The notes: generated by a model not told the origin, from the sequence alone. A DNA stretch of 64,000 nucleotides from Helicoverpa zea (GCF_022581195.2 NC_061463.1:3224001-3288000); one strand, 5' to 3'. Positions 23,701-36,410 are shown, numbered from the stretch's first letter. Made by a program: numbers and translations.

Positions 23701-26700
23701 CTTTTTACCATTAACATTGTTGAGTAACGACTCTAGGGAACACCACTTTAATGAATATTGGTTGGTATAAAAAAAGAATCATACTTATACCTATTTTTGT
23801 GTCTATAATTAACCTACACGTGCTTATTTTAGCTATGAGAATGTTGACTATGTAATAATTTGGAAGCCAAATGTTATTAATTCAATCAATTAATTAATAC
23901 TCTCAAGTTGTTAGTGGATTATTGCTGTTAATCTCTCGCTCGTACTTAGAGTAAATTGATACAGGTACCTACATGAATACATAGAGAAGGTCTTGAAATA
24001 AATGAAAAGATATCGCATATTATTTGGATTCGAGTGGACTTTAATTCAAAAATAGTGTCCCTTCACCTGACCTATGAGGTAGACAACCAGTTTATCAAGG
24101 TTTCTATATGCCAAGGTTTTCTTTAATGGAAACTGAAACATCTGACCTTGTTCTGCTTCATCTTGAAAGCTGTGCTGTAATATCGCGTAAAAAATGTCTA
24201 TAATCTAGAGGTTAAAGTCAATTACTGTAGCAATCGTATTTTTAGAGATAAGTGTAAGAGTTTTACTGCACACCACACAACCATCTATGTACCTACTTAC
24301 GTCGCTTTGAAATCATTCCATATAAAGCAGAAGTCTCTAAGGGCATTGCAGGTCAAACGAAAGTGCTCAAAATGCCTTATGTATAATAATATTCCAATGA
24401 AAACTTTTCCTCGAATATCAAAGAGGAAAGGGTCCCCGATATAATTCCTATTAATTTACGATCATAGTCGTAAAGTTACTACCCAAAATATTTTGCATAT
24501 ACATGGAATTTGAATATGTTTGTAAACCTTAACCGATCCTCTTTAATGCAATGAAAGTTAGCAGAATGTGACCCAAGACCTTAAAATTGTTTAGTCAGCG
24601 TTTAGAAAACTGACGGCTATCGTAGGGTGAGAGATAAGCCCAACGATATCTGGAGATAAACCTACGAAGAAAAGCCATGTAGGTACGAGACGATTAGTTG
24701 GTACATGAGGAGTCAGCAATCGCATATGAGAATTTACATAGGTCACATCTCCCTATTTTGATAATCAAAACCTAACTTGATACTTTATATTTTTATTTCT
24801 ACACGATGCCAACCGTTAAAGATAAGAACTATTATTAAATCTGTAAGGATAGGTACATTCTACGGTAAAAGAAGCTCCGATATTTTTGCAGATGATTACA
24901 GAACACCTTAAAGATGTAGTACAAAAAGTTGTCGGCTAAGTGCCGACGCACAGAATTCACTTGCAAACTTCGCGAACAAAGTTGTGGGAGCTTCCACTAA
25001 GAGCTTTATACGTGCAATATTTCATAGTTTAAAAGACGTAAGCACTGGTATCCCCCTTTTTATTCAGTGTTTATAAAATCTACTGGTCGGCCGGTTTTTT
25101 CTCCTCATAACTTGGCAAAGTTTAACGCGACTGGATGAAAAATGCAAGTTACATCGGAATTTTAACTAAACTGTGAAATATATATTGTTTAGTGAGTTTA
25201 TTTTGTGGTATTTTTGGTTTAAGTAAGCCTTTTATGAGGTTTTCTTCTCTTTATGGTATAGTGTATATGTATGAGAGAGATTGGTGTATCTACTTTACAT
25301 TTCTTGCCATGAATTCATACATAGAATTTTCTTCTGCCATAATCATTTAACTCATTTGTTTCCATGTTGGCACTATTGTTAGCAGTTTTAAACTTAAGTA
25401 ATAATACGAAACTGACAACGCATGTCGGGAACAACATCTCAAACAATTAACTTTTAGATATGTACTTTAAATTAAATATCTCATCTATAATAATCCTATT
25501 CTATTGTGGTAAGAAAGTTACAGCGCTCATAATGAGCCCGTGTTTGTAATGTTGACCTTTACTTATATTTGTTTGATTTCTAAATTAAAATCTTTATTTT
25601 GACCTTCAAAGTTTTCCGCTGGGTGTCTCTATTTTCTTGTAAATTATTCTTTTAACATGGCATGAATGTAACAACATCTCATAGTAAAGATATTTTGCAA
25701 ACATGCCGTTGAAGCAGAATTACCAGGAAGAGATTACAATACAATACAGTTACAGTTATAAATGCAATACATATATAAAATACATAATATAGTAACGTAT
25801 AATAATGTTATTTTACTAATCACAATTTTTAATGATCTTCAAAAATCCCCTAATTGCAAGATTCTTCTTCTAAGAGACCAATACCATCTCTAGAGGAATG
25901 CCAGTTGTATGCGTCACTGGTATCGGCTAGGAAGCACTTCCAGCGGTTTCTTTGTTGGCGGACGTCGTATGGTAATTTAGCTTCCTTCCCCGTGGCCGCA
26001 GCCCCATAAATTAGGTGCCAACGCCCGGCCCCAAGCTGAAAAATTACCAAGTTCTAAGGAAATCGAGGTATGGGTGGCTGGATGCGGCTTTCGAGGTAGA
26101 CGCACTTTTGGGTGCGATTTGAGCGTGGTTTTTGGTAACGTATGCAAATTACATAAGATTAATTAACTATGGTCATATTTTTTATGTTATTGAGCAATGT
26201 TGTTATTCAAGCCTTTTATTTCAATATGGCGCTTAGTTCAACAAGAACACTAGCACGTAAGCAGCGACTTAGTTACGTACGCACTAGTAAAGTCATGATT
26301 CAGAGTAATTACATTACTAGAAAATTATTACAACTAATTAAAATCGTACCTTAATAGCATAATTGCGCAGTGTTTCAAGTTTTTTCATTCCTTGCTTTTC
26401 TGTGAATAAATGTTAAACATGATGAATAAATGCAAAGCATATTGTACTTAGTTGCCTTTTACCGCGCAAGTCGTAAAATTGTACTAAGGAAAACGTTGCG
26501 AAGAAACATAACACTCTTCAGCACTTAGGAATTATTAGTTTTTTGAAACTCGACACATGTTACGTAGGTGTAAAACTGAACTTTGTTTTATATTTTAAAA
26601 GATGAATATTTTTGCATTTCGTGTGAATTTTTTTGTAGACTGCATGCATATACAAAATGAGTTACATTATTTAGATGGAAATTTCTTTTACAACTAGACT

Positions 26701-27065
26701 CTTTCTAAATGCAAAGATCAATTAGTGATTCCTAACAATTGCTTTGCATACATAAATCGCACTGCATATTTTCGCAGATATATTAAAATATCCCATTTAA
26801 AACCATATCCAGTTATAAAATATCTTTAACAAAAGCCGTGTACAAAGTTGTGTGAGTTTTCGGAGTTGGTTTTCGGATCATTTAGTCAATAATGTGAGAT
26901 GGGGCGAGGAAGTTTGCCTTTGTACAATGCATTGTTTTGTGCACGACCAAATAAATGGGGGAAGTATGAGTAACCTTTATATAAAGTTACGTCTTTTAAA
27001 TTGCCCAGTCTTCTGAGAGATTTGATAAAATGTAGATTTTAATGTTACTTTTAGGCCCAACGTTC
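20784..27065. other. long stretch without recognised gene
   Basis: No gene or clear transposon can be supported. Slightly GC-richer patches near 22000-22350 and 25860-26060 carry 66-73 codon frames without motifs. One of these (minus, 26050-25850) contains GAAATGK, which resembles a P-loop only superficially. Confidence 0.5.
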
Positions 27066-27170
27066 ACCTACAACATGAACGGCAGTTTTTCTTAAAATAA
27101 CTCTAAAATTGACCGTAAAAAATCATAATAATAATTGTTTTAGGAAAACTGACGTTTATGTTGTCGTAGT
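27066..27170. mobile_element. short imperfect hairpin MITE
   Basis: The left arm (27066-27100: ACCTACAACATGAACGGCAG...) and the reverse complement of the right arm (27136-27170: ACTACGACAACATAAACGTCAG...) match with scattered substitutions through CAGTTTT and CTTAAAA/CCTAAAA. The centre is about 35 bp and AT-rich. There is no coding capacity; it is probably an old hairpin-forming non-autonomous DNA transposon. Confidence 0.5.
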
Positions 27171-27732
27171 ATTTGAGTCTTATAACGTCTAATTGAAATG
27201 TTTATATTAAACAGAGTAGTTTGTAATAAAAATGCGAATATCAACAATTGTTTGCTAAAATAAAAGAAAAGAACATTTGAAATAAGATAAAAACTTCACT
27301 AGAGTTCAAGACTGAATAAAAACATTTCTAATACAGGTTTAATGCCTAGACTTGGTGAAACAGCATAAATTATGTACCAGAATAATCTGAAATAATATAA
27401 TTTTGTGGTGACAAAGGGCAGCTGTGGACCTTAATACGTCGAAATATTCAAAACAAAGCATAAGTACTTACTGCGTTATTTAGTGAATTTATAGTCAAAA
27501 CTAATTAACTAGTTGTGGACGTTTGCAGTGAATTATTGTTGTAATAAACCTTAATAGAGTGGTGAACTGAATCCTTTCGTTTCAATCGTAATGAAAAATA
27601 GCACCTCTAAAATTAATGGTCATTGCTAATGTGAAAATTTTTGAAGGCCGTTTGGGAATTATGGGTCGAATAATACAGAAGTAAATACGACATTTTAACC
27701 TGTTTTACCAATATAAGTAATTTGGCCAAAAA
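27171..27732. other. stretch without recognised gene
   Basis: AT-rich, nothing recognised. Confidence 0.5.
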
Positions 27733-27833
27733 GTTTTTATTTTGGTCAAAAAGTAAGCATTGCCAATGCTGCCAGCCTCTTGGGTACCCTCCCTGTGGGC
27801 AGCGATGAGGAGTTTTTAGATGCAATTTTTTAA
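27733..27833 (+). pseudogene. second copy of the 3' end of the reverse transcriptase coding region
   Basis: This segment matches 18347-18459, the last ~37 codons of the reverse transcriptase, at nearly every base. Shared strings include TTTTTATTTTGGTCAAAAA, AATGCTGCCAGCCTCTTGGG and GTGGGCAGCGATGAGGAGTT. It lacks 12 bases present at 18377-18388 (between the half-repeats GCATTGCC and AATGC), an in-frame loss of four codons. Similarity starts abruptly at 27733 and stops at the termination codon (TAA here, TAG there). It is a 5'-truncated or excised remnant with no function of its own. Confidence 0.85.
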
Positions 27834-29708
27834 ATATTATTATTTATTTATAGTAAGCGTACATAATAAGTTATATAATAAGTGTATAGAATTTCCTTTC
27901 TCTATATATTCATGTCTTATCCACGTTAAAATTCGAAGGAATTCGGATATCTGCTTTGTTTGGATGGATGATAGACATACTACAAAATATACACATATAA
28001 ATAGAATAAACATATCCAATAGCAAATTGAAGCAATACCGCAATAAAAATGTTGCCAGTATCTGGAAATGCCAAATAAGATGCATTGTTGAATAAAAGAC
28101 TTTCAGACTCGACGACCAAATTCTGTATTCGCTGAATATACTACTAAATATACGTTGCTAGAACATTTGTCAAAAATTTAGTCTACAAGATAGTATACTA
28201 TGACTATTAAAAATAACAATAGTATAACCTTAGAAGTAAGGAAATGCTTAACTCTTCATTTTCTCTAAAGCTGTGCCGTACCAGGTCCATTTTTATAAAA
28301 TATAACTACTGTGTAACATACGGAATGCTAATAAAGAATTGAGGAAAAACACATTTGAGTTGAGATCGATCTTTTTTGGAACGTCGATTAACAAATCCAG
28401 AATTTTGTATAACGAAACTTTTCTGCAGGGGATACCGAAGATAATAATTATGGCCCTGAAACACCGTTATGAAATCACGGCGTTTTCATATCAAGTAATC
28501 TAAAGTTAATATAAATCTAAAGTTGTGCTCAGAAAGCTCATTCTCAAGGCAGCTAGGTACTACTTTACAATATTTTCCCTAGCGTCTCATAACGAGAACT
28601 ATTCTTGTAAATAGTAAATGAACGCTCATTGTAACTGTGAAAAACTTTACGAAGATGACCATTATATATCCTCTTGGGGATACGCACTATACAACTTTGG
28701 AGTAGAAAGAAACTCCGTCGTAATTATAATCGAGTATTAAAAGCGTAGGTATCGAATAACTTGCTCTTTAACTTATCTCTTTTTGATAAAAAAAAAAAAA
28801 TCTCGAATTATATTCAGTCGTAAGTATAATCGTTACGTCCGATTATTTAAATTAGGTATCGAGTAGACTACCATTACCTATTCCCTTCTCTTACCCATCA
28901 ATGATGTCTACTGTTTCCCTTTCAAAACACAAATGGCATCCAAATTACGTTACAGACGAGGCAGTATTACGAATTTAGATGCCGTATTGATCTGAAACAA
29001 AAATGTCGCCGGCGTGTAGCCCAATTAGGGCTGACACTGATCCCGTCTGCAGCGAAACCCGAATGGTGGAACGCTCGAAATAACTGCGGCCGCATCGATC
29101 GCGCCAAACCTAGTGCAACTTTCAAATACCGAATCATAACTTATTGTATTTAGTTTTGTATTCGATTGTTCATCGAGGACTGCTGATTCGTTTAGAATTT
29201 GTGTTTTTCTTTTGTTTTTGACATCATTAGTAACGTTGAAGGATTTCTTTTGAAACTATATGTACTTTTATGCGCCGTTTTAAAACAAAGGTGGCAAATT
29301 GATTCCTTGGCCCCAAACATTTGAAGTGTGACAAAACAAATAAACGCCTTGATCTATTCTCAAGTTCTCTCATACACACAAACATATGATTATGTAATAC
29401 AATACTCTTCTATAGACATAATACCGTGATCACATTTTTTCCTCTTAATTATTTGGCTGAGTTGGTTTCTTGTGGGATTTGTTGCTACGTTCTTGTCGAT
29501 TACAATCATAGCTTACCGATGACGGCTCGTTACAATTGTAAACGGCTTCAGGAAATACCTGCGTATGTTTTGAGGAAGAATCTTTTTGATATATCAAGAC
29601 ATTCTGAATGGATAAATATGGAATGTGGATTTTCTTGCAGTCGTAGTTTGAGTGTTTACTTTTTGATAACTTATCTCCGATGAAAATGCTATAAGTCTAC
29701 CTACTACA
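27834..29708. other. stretch without recognised gene
   Basis: AT-rich with a 12-A run near 28788-28800. Short open frames near 27840-28119 lie on both strands of the same low-complexity DNA and are not supported as genes. Confidence 0.5.
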
Positions 29709-29833
29709 TCACCTGTCCAGCCTTTTTGTTGGGGTCGGCTTCCAGACTTAACTGGGTGCATCTGGATATCAGTATTTTACAAGAATCGAGTGCTTATCTG
29801 ACCTACTCAACTTGGCAAGACTGTCAGACTTTT
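29709..29833 (-). repeat. degenerate LINE 3'-tail fragment, antisense
   Basis: The reverse complement carries AGTCTGACAGTCTTGCCAAG, GAGTAGGTCAGATAAGCA and GGAAGCCGACCCCAAC in the same order as the better copies at 43874-44080 and 60386-60645. Divergence is substantial and no flanking duplication is seen, so this is an old insertion. Confidence 0.65.
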
Positions 29834-30704
29834 TTCTTACTTTCTGAATTTCGACTGCTCTCTATTTTCAAATGAATCATTTTTTCTTTCCGTTGTATAA
29901 TAAACAACCCCTTAGACAAGTAATTACGAACTCTTGACGCGTCCATTCCAGTCGGTGGTCAGTGCAACTCCGAGCGTCGGGGTAATTGAAATATTCCGGC
30001 GTGGTCGCCACTGACGCGGCGGTCGCCACATGCCACATTGTTGTCAGCAAATTAACGCATATTGTGTGCTACGCTTTATATTCTTTTGTGCCTCAATTTA
30101 TGGAGGTACTTATAAATATTATAATATCTCCTAATACAAACACATACCTCTTTAATGTTATTGGGTAAAAAGTTAACTTTGTCTTTTATGTTTTGTGTGT
30201 TTAATCTTATAATAGAGATTAAGATAATTTATTTGTATTCACAATTTTTTCTTAGGGATCGATTCATCGGTTGACTTCTATGTAAGGAATAAATATGGCT
30301 GTTTGACATACCTATGTATTTTCTATACAAAATCTGTCAAAACACCAAACATATTCTTCAGATAAATGTTATCTGGGACAATCCTCATCGCAGCTTCGAT
30401 TTTCAAATGATAAGCAGATGGATTTTATTTTCGGCCAGTTTCAAATAACGTTCTATCAATGTTCTACAAATTGCACCTTCATTTTAAATGCTACTTCATT
30501 AACGATGACGTCATAATTCTCGAAACGAAGTGTTCAAGCATAGCTCCGTGCGTGCCTGTCAGGAAACAGCGAGCGCACTGTAATTGATGTATTCTTCCAT
30601 AGATACACAGCACATTGATCTATGCGAATGGAACGTCTAGCGGGATATCTAAGCCCAGCTCGTAATATGAAACTAAGGCCCATATTCTACAACGATATTC
30701 CATC
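29834..30704. other. stretch without recognised gene
   Basis: Locally GC-richer near 29940-30040, but no coding region or named repeat is recognised. Confidence 0.45.
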
Positions 30705-30771
30705 ATCAATCTCGATTCGAAATTCGATTTGAGTTGTGATCGATTTAAATCGAGATTGGAGTAGGATTGAT
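30705..30771. repeat. short inverted repeat (hairpin)
   Basis: CAATCTCGATT and AATCGAGATTG form an 11-bp perfect stem enclosing an AT-rich spacer that itself contains TCGAAATTCGA and CGATTTAAATCG palindromes. The upstream flank AAGGCCCATATTCTACAACG looks like the edge of a dispersed hairpin element, but no second terminus is clear. Confidence 0.4.
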
Positions 30772-31586
30772 TAAAAATTATACGTGCGAAGTCAAATATA
30801 TTTTTGAATTGTGTGCGTATTTAAGATTAATATTTTTCGAGCTCTCGCATAGAAGAACCTTTGACTTATAATTAAAAGCTTGAAATCAGGGACGTGTTAA
30901 AATAACTACCATTAACGATATAATTTGAAAATGGCCAACAAAGTAGTCTGGCTCCATCGACCAGACCAGCTATTCTGGGCAACCCAAGTTTCGCAACTGA
31001 GTCACTATTTTCGAACCTGCATATTGTATAAACCTATTTTCTGTACTGTACAGAAGCTTGATTCAGTTTCGGCGTGGATGTTTTAAAGTTATTTTGTACA
31101 GTTTTTGTTTTAAATATAGTTTGGAAGAATTATCCGTAAATTCAATTTTTTGTCCGGGAGTTATATATTAAACTTGTATGCCATTTTGTTACACATGTCT
31201 AATAAACGGTACCTTAATAGGTAACACTCTAATAAATAAAACATTTTGTTATAAAGTGATTCAGAAAGTGAATATAAAACCCATGCTTTGTTCCAAGTAT
31301 GTATATTACGTTTCCTATTGCTCTTCTACTAACATAACATTTTGTAGGTTTCCCTTCAATATAACCAGAGGAAATACAGTCCAAATAATAGCAACGTGTT
31401 TAATTAATATTTTGTTTTAATCAACTCATAAACAATGTTCCCGTCGATATGTACCGGTTATCGGACAATATGAGTGAAAACAATTGCTCTCTCAAAAACA
31501 GATCGTGTGGGAAACACGTGTTGTCAGTATAGTGACGTTATTCAAGTGTTTTTGTTATAATTGGGGTAATTTAATTTTTAGTTATT
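30772..31586. other. stretch without recognised gene
   Basis: AT-rich. An 80-codon frame at 31178-31420 has no motif and is probably chance. Confidence 0.45.
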
Positions 31587-31691
31587 AAGGAATTGGTTGA
31601 TTAATGCTCAATCCCTCTCCGTGTGAGAGGAGGCCTGTGCCCAGCAGTGGGACGATAAAAAGGCTGTAACAGATAACAGAAGGAATTGGTT
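31587..31691 (+). mobile_element. 5'-truncated SINE with 12-bp target-site duplication
   Basis: The 81-bp insert (31599-31679) matches the 3' third of the full-length SINE at 36117-36410 in sense: GATTAATGCTCAA, GTGTGAGAGGAGGCC, CCCAGCAGTGGGACGATAAA and AAGGCTGTAAC. It is flanked by exact AAGGAATTGGTT repeats (31587-31598 and 31680-31691). The tail reads TGTAACAGATAACAG rather than poly(A). The Pol III promoter half is missing, so this copy cannot be transcribed from its own promoter. Confidence 0.85.
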
Positions 31692-32004
31692 ATTTGTGCA
31701 ACGGTGTATTAGAGACTTGCAATTCGTTTACGTTCGTCTACAGGTATACCAAATTGCATTAAAGTCTAGTAATTACGATAGCACAGTAATATGTAATGTA
31801 TATTGTTATTCTCGTTGTAAAATTTAGTATACATACTATCATTTATTCTTTTTCTTATATCATTTTTTTTTTCGAATTGCCCCACGAAAATTGTTGACAA
31901 ATTGAATTTCAATCAAAACCAACAATTTTCTATAACAATTCACATTCCCATACAAATAAAATTTTACTCCAATAAGCGGAGTTGTATTAAACAACCGGTT
32001 TTAT
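31692..32004. other. stretch without recognised gene
   Basis: AT-rich, with homopolymer T around 31863-31871; nothing recognised. Confidence 0.45.
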
Positions 32005-32085
32005 ACGGCCCGAGCCGGTTCGATCCGGCTGTAACCGGCCCGAAGCGACGAGCGCCGGTTCGCGCGGCCGCGTTTACGATTGACG
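32005..32085. repeat. GC-rich block with CCGGTT/CCGGCT palindromes
   Basis: An island of high GC in AT-rich DNA. AGCCGG-TTCGAT-CCGGCT forms a 6-bp stem, and CCGG recurs about five times. Possible reasons are a transposon terminus or a regulatory CpG block; nothing in the sequence decides. Confidence 0.4.
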
Positions 32086-35000
32086 TGTAATTTTGTGATC
32101 GCACTGCACTCTATTTGCTATCGTGTCTTGCTGAGACGGGGATAGAAAAAAAAGTAAAAGTATTAGTTGGTAATTTAAAAGGGTAGTGGAAAATTCGAGA
32201 TCGGTAGTTTTTTTTTCGAATTGTTATCGTGTTGCATTGCAATTTATTGCTTCTGTATCAACGCAATAATACAGATAACAAGAATTCGAATTTCAGTATT
32301 AAGTTATCAATCTAAGCTAAGTAAATAAGTTTAAGTATTTTATCGAACTTCACGCTCATCACAGACAATTTCATGTGTTTCAAGTTTTATATTTATTTCA
32401 CTTACATACCACTTAAATGCTAGATTTATCTACAGAATCACTTTCAAGGGCTTCTAAAGAAAAAACGCTCCAAATACCTTAAAAGCTTAATCTCCAAACT
32501 AAATCGCCATTAACAGAGTTGCATAAAACGCAATTCAAATACTTATATTGCTAGACGAGGATCATAAAACACAATGTTTTAAAATCCCGTCTCTCCCTTC
32601 CTCTAGCATTAAGTACTGGTAGCAATTTCCCATTTTCGTCTGCACCTTGTACTAACTACACTACAAGAGCCCCTACACTTGGTTCTTGTGTTTTGGGGGA
32701 TAAGGTGATACTCTGTCGAGTTTTAGAAGATGGCAATATTATTGCATACCTACCTATACCTACAGTTTTTGTCACTTGAACATTAATAAACTGTTTGTAA
32801 AAAATGTTATAAAATCATCCAATTTCTGCTGTACTCTGAACAATTTGTTGAAGAAAAGCAAACGTTATACTTAACTACAATGTTAAATCGACTCACTTCA
32901 AGAATCGAATCCTATTTTTCTCTAAATCGATGTATATTTACTGTATAGGTATTTTGTTCCCAATCGAGAACAATGAGTAGCGACCGGCAAGCATTATGTG
33001 GATTACACGGAACGTTCCGAGACGCGCGAAATGACAACTTAAGCACCTGCTCATCGCCTTAATGTCGAGGTGAAAAGACATCCGACACGCCTGATAGAGA
33101 CCTCCCTATTGGACATTATAAACAAACTGTTGCTAAGAACAAATTCTGAATTAATACTAAGAAGGTTACTAAAGTATCGAAGATGAAGACCCGACCGATA
33201 CAAAAATATATCTGCCACCCACGTCAATCTGTCCACAACCGACAATAAATATGCGGCTTTTTCAAATTTCTTTTTAATTTTCTACTTAGTAAAAGCAAGA
33301 CCTAATAGTTTTAATTTGCTTTTCCCGGCTTATGTTAAATGAACCGTAATTAGAATAAGATTCAACCTTCACTTAATCGTAACAGACCACGCATAAAAAT
33401 TCAAATAAAAATGCTTGTCTAGCCAACTTCATAAATCTTAATGAAACCTGACTAGACGTGGTCTTAAAAAATACAATAGTTTTCAAAATACAGACAGGCT
33501 TGAAGCAAGTATTCGGAGACAAAAGAGAGTATTAAGGCATACATTACAGTTTTTCACCGTCCCGAAAGGAGGTGGGCGTGAAAAGTTTCACACGTAGATT
33601 TTATTCCTTTATAAAATCGCACCGGGTGTGACTTTTAAATAAGATCGTGTTACGGGGTGTGATATTTTTAAGAGAACGTCCTCTAGCGGGCCGCTCGCGA
33701 ACGTTTTCATATGTAAATCGAATTCGCAGACTCGCCCCAAGTTCTCTCGCTTTGCACAAGTTGTTTTTGTTGGTAATGACGGGTTTTTTGCCTTGAATTC
33801 TAAGGAGCACAATGCTTTTATGACTGCATTGCACCTTTGTGAAAAGTTTACCATAATTGCTTTCACGACATCCTGTTAGCTTTCTCTTTTCGAAGGAAAA
33901 TTTGAAGTTTAAAGCTTTTTTGTGATGCAAAGACGTTTATGATTCCACTTTACATTTATATTGTTGAAAGAAGAGCTGGGTTTAATCGCCTTGTGACTCG
34001 TACATTCAAGGTTGGTTTCTAATATAATGAAAGACTTTCATTATACTTGTATGGTATCTTGTTCATTGTACGTACTAAAACCAATTTGGTTTCAGAAATG
34101 AATCTGATTAAAAATCAATCGATTGAAAAACTAGGCCTTCAATAAGCTTATAAAAAATTGTAGTAGTTTCTAAATCCGTAATTGGTTTCTTTTAATAATT
34201 AGGTTAAACTTTTATGGAATCTTCTGATATGCCGAAATTGAATAAATACTCAGTGTAGCCCAAAAATACAAACTATCGAATTGTACACCTCCCTTTTGGG
34301 AATCGGTTAAAAATAAAACAATATTGTAAGACAGACAGGAAAGCCCAAAATCAAATACATGACCCCAAAAGAAGGCCAAAAAGGTTGTCGAAATAAACAG
34401 TCGCTAAAAAGCTGTATGAAGAGGATATGCCCAGGGGTATCGTTTAGCTAATTCCGAGGTTAACCTGAGATTAAGTAGAGAGCCGGGTCACTCGCCCTGC
34501 CAAACACACGTTTGTGCCGACGTGTTTTGGCAATACTGACCAATGGTAGAATTGGTAGCAACTGGACCCGGTTCATGCGGTTAACTTTCGAAAGTAATTT
34601 GACTGATCTGTATCTGTTTTGGTTAAACAATATTTTTGTGCGGTCTGCTGTTATTTGTATTTTTTTTGACGTGGTTTTTGGTGAATTGTTTTATTATTTT
34701 TTTTTAGAAACTATTTATAATGATTCTGCTTTTTATTTAGCAATGCGGCGTGGGAGTGCTAAAGATAGCAACTAAGGCTGGGTGGGTGTACCTATTATCG
34801 AAGCATAGACTCAAATTAAGCGCTATAATAAGCCATGATAATCAAGTTACTTGACTTCTTTGAAAACCGTTTACTGCTCATCAATTATATTATTATTCTC
34901 GTTAACTTGCCATTTTCTGTAGACCCTTAACTGTATAAAAAAACTCTCACCCTCAAGTAGCTACGGCCCCATTTCTCGTTGTAATTTCACCCCATTACGA

Positions 35001-36061
35001 TATTGGAGAACAGCCATAATCCGTAGAAATACGGGGATAATGCGATAACAACCGGTTAAAACGACTGTTATCCCCTCCCAGCTTGTTTGCAGTTAAGTTT
35101 AACCCACGTCGGATCAAATTCAGTTACTATAAATATTTTCACACAAACTTTGTCCCAGCACGCGTCTCATGTTTGCTTTCAAGTTCACTTGGTGAAAATT
35201 TCCCACTGCTGTGTTCACACGGGCGATCCGCTCGGCGAACTGTCTTGTTCGTTCTTGCCAACTTGCTGTTTGTGTTTGAAGAAAGTTGGTTTCATATTTT
35301 TGATCAAGACATTATGGCATGTGATCTAACCCACATGACGACATAAGCAACTCATAAGGATATGTTTTCCTTTTACGCAAAGGTAGGTATTCAAAAGTTA
35401 GTTTCCAATCATAATTATGAATAATATTTCAGTACTGAGAAACATATGATTAAAACGTGTGTCAAAATGATCACACTGTTTCATACAGAATTTAATTGCA
35501 ATTAATTTATGTCACCTGAATTGAAATTAATGTCATCAGCACTTTACTATTATTCTAGACCAATTAACCACTGTAACGAGTTTAAGCTCAATTTACTACC
35601 ATTCACAATAATATATTAACTAGTAATTTTATATCACTTTATCAGACATCTAAGTGCCCGTATGTATCACAAAGATTTTGAACTATCTACCCAATTTAAA
35701 CTGATCTTAAGAATTCCTACCCACTCGAGGATTAGCTTCGTAAACTCACCGTTCGTATGTCACCAAGGTAAGTGTAGCAACACGTTAAAACGACAACTTC
35801 AGTGCTATTTGCAGAGTTGAATTTCAACGTTATCGAATTTCTACTTCATAAACTATTCCGTTGCCAGAAGTTTGGGCTACGTGGACCTGTGTGCTTGACG
35901 TAACAAAAAGTAATGTGGGTCCACCGTGAAGGTTCGTCAAGGAGTTTCATAATTAGACGAGAGTTTCGCGGTTGAATGTACCTATGTGGTATGGTTTGTA
36001 AAGGTTCATAAGTGAATTTGTAGTATCGGTTTGTAGAGCAAAAGTTTATAGGTATTATTAT
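32086..36061. other. long stretch without recognised gene
   Basis: No gene supported. Minus-strand frames of 109 and 85 codons (33601-33930) overlap each other in different frames and lack motifs. A small inverted repeat GGGGATAA...TTATCCCC lies near 35034-35077. Confidence 0.45.
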
Positions 36062-36102
36062 AGGACAGGCTTCCGCCTGCGATTTCACTTGCGTACAGGA
36101 CT

Positions 36103-36116
36103 GAGAAAAAAGTTAC
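36103..36116. repeat. left target-site duplication of the SINE
   Basis: GAGAAAAAAGTTAC here and GAGAAAAAAGTAAC at 36411-36424 flank the SINE and differ at one base, consistent with a duplication that has since diverged slightly. Confidence 0.75.
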
Positions 36117-36410
36117 TGTTACAGCCTTTTTATCGTCCCACTGCTGGGCTGCGGCCTCCTCTCACACGGAGAAGGGTTGAGCATTAATCACCACGCTTGC
36201 TCAATGCGGGTTGATGATTTCAGACTATAATCCAGGTTTCCTCAAGATGTTTTCCTTCACCTTTTTATCAGCCATTGGTGTCCAAGATATACTTAGAAAG
36301 TACATACAAACTTAGAAAAGTTGCATTGGTACTTGTCTGACCTGGAATCGAACCCACGCCCTCATACTCGAGAGGTTAGTTCTTTGCCCACTAGGCCACC
36401 ACGACAAGAC
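36117..36410 (-). mobile_element. full-length tRNA-derived SINE
   Basis: Read on the minus strand, the element starts near GTCTTGTCGTGGTGGCCTAG. An A-box-like TGGCCTAGTGGG lies at 36398-36387 and a B-box-like GGTTCGATTCC at 36354-36344, the internal RNA polymerase III promoter of tRNA-derived SINEs. The distal part reads GTGTGAGAGGAGGCC, CCCAGCAGTGGGACGATAAA and ends in AAGGCTGTAACA, without poly(A). The 14-bp flanking direct repeats support insertion by target-primed reverse transcription. Fragments of the same family occur at 31599-31679, 45157-45237, 46643-46701 and probably 50106-50135. The intact-looking promoter could still drive transcription. Confidence 0.85.

Noticed and set aside
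25850..26050. GAAATGK as a P-loop in a 66-codon minus frame
   Set aside because: No following Ser/Thr, no Walker B, and the frame is too short; the match is superficial.
36344..36398. tRNA-like A and B boxes
   Set aside because: No cloverleaf or acceptor stem follows; they are the internal promoter of the SINE, not a tRNA gene.
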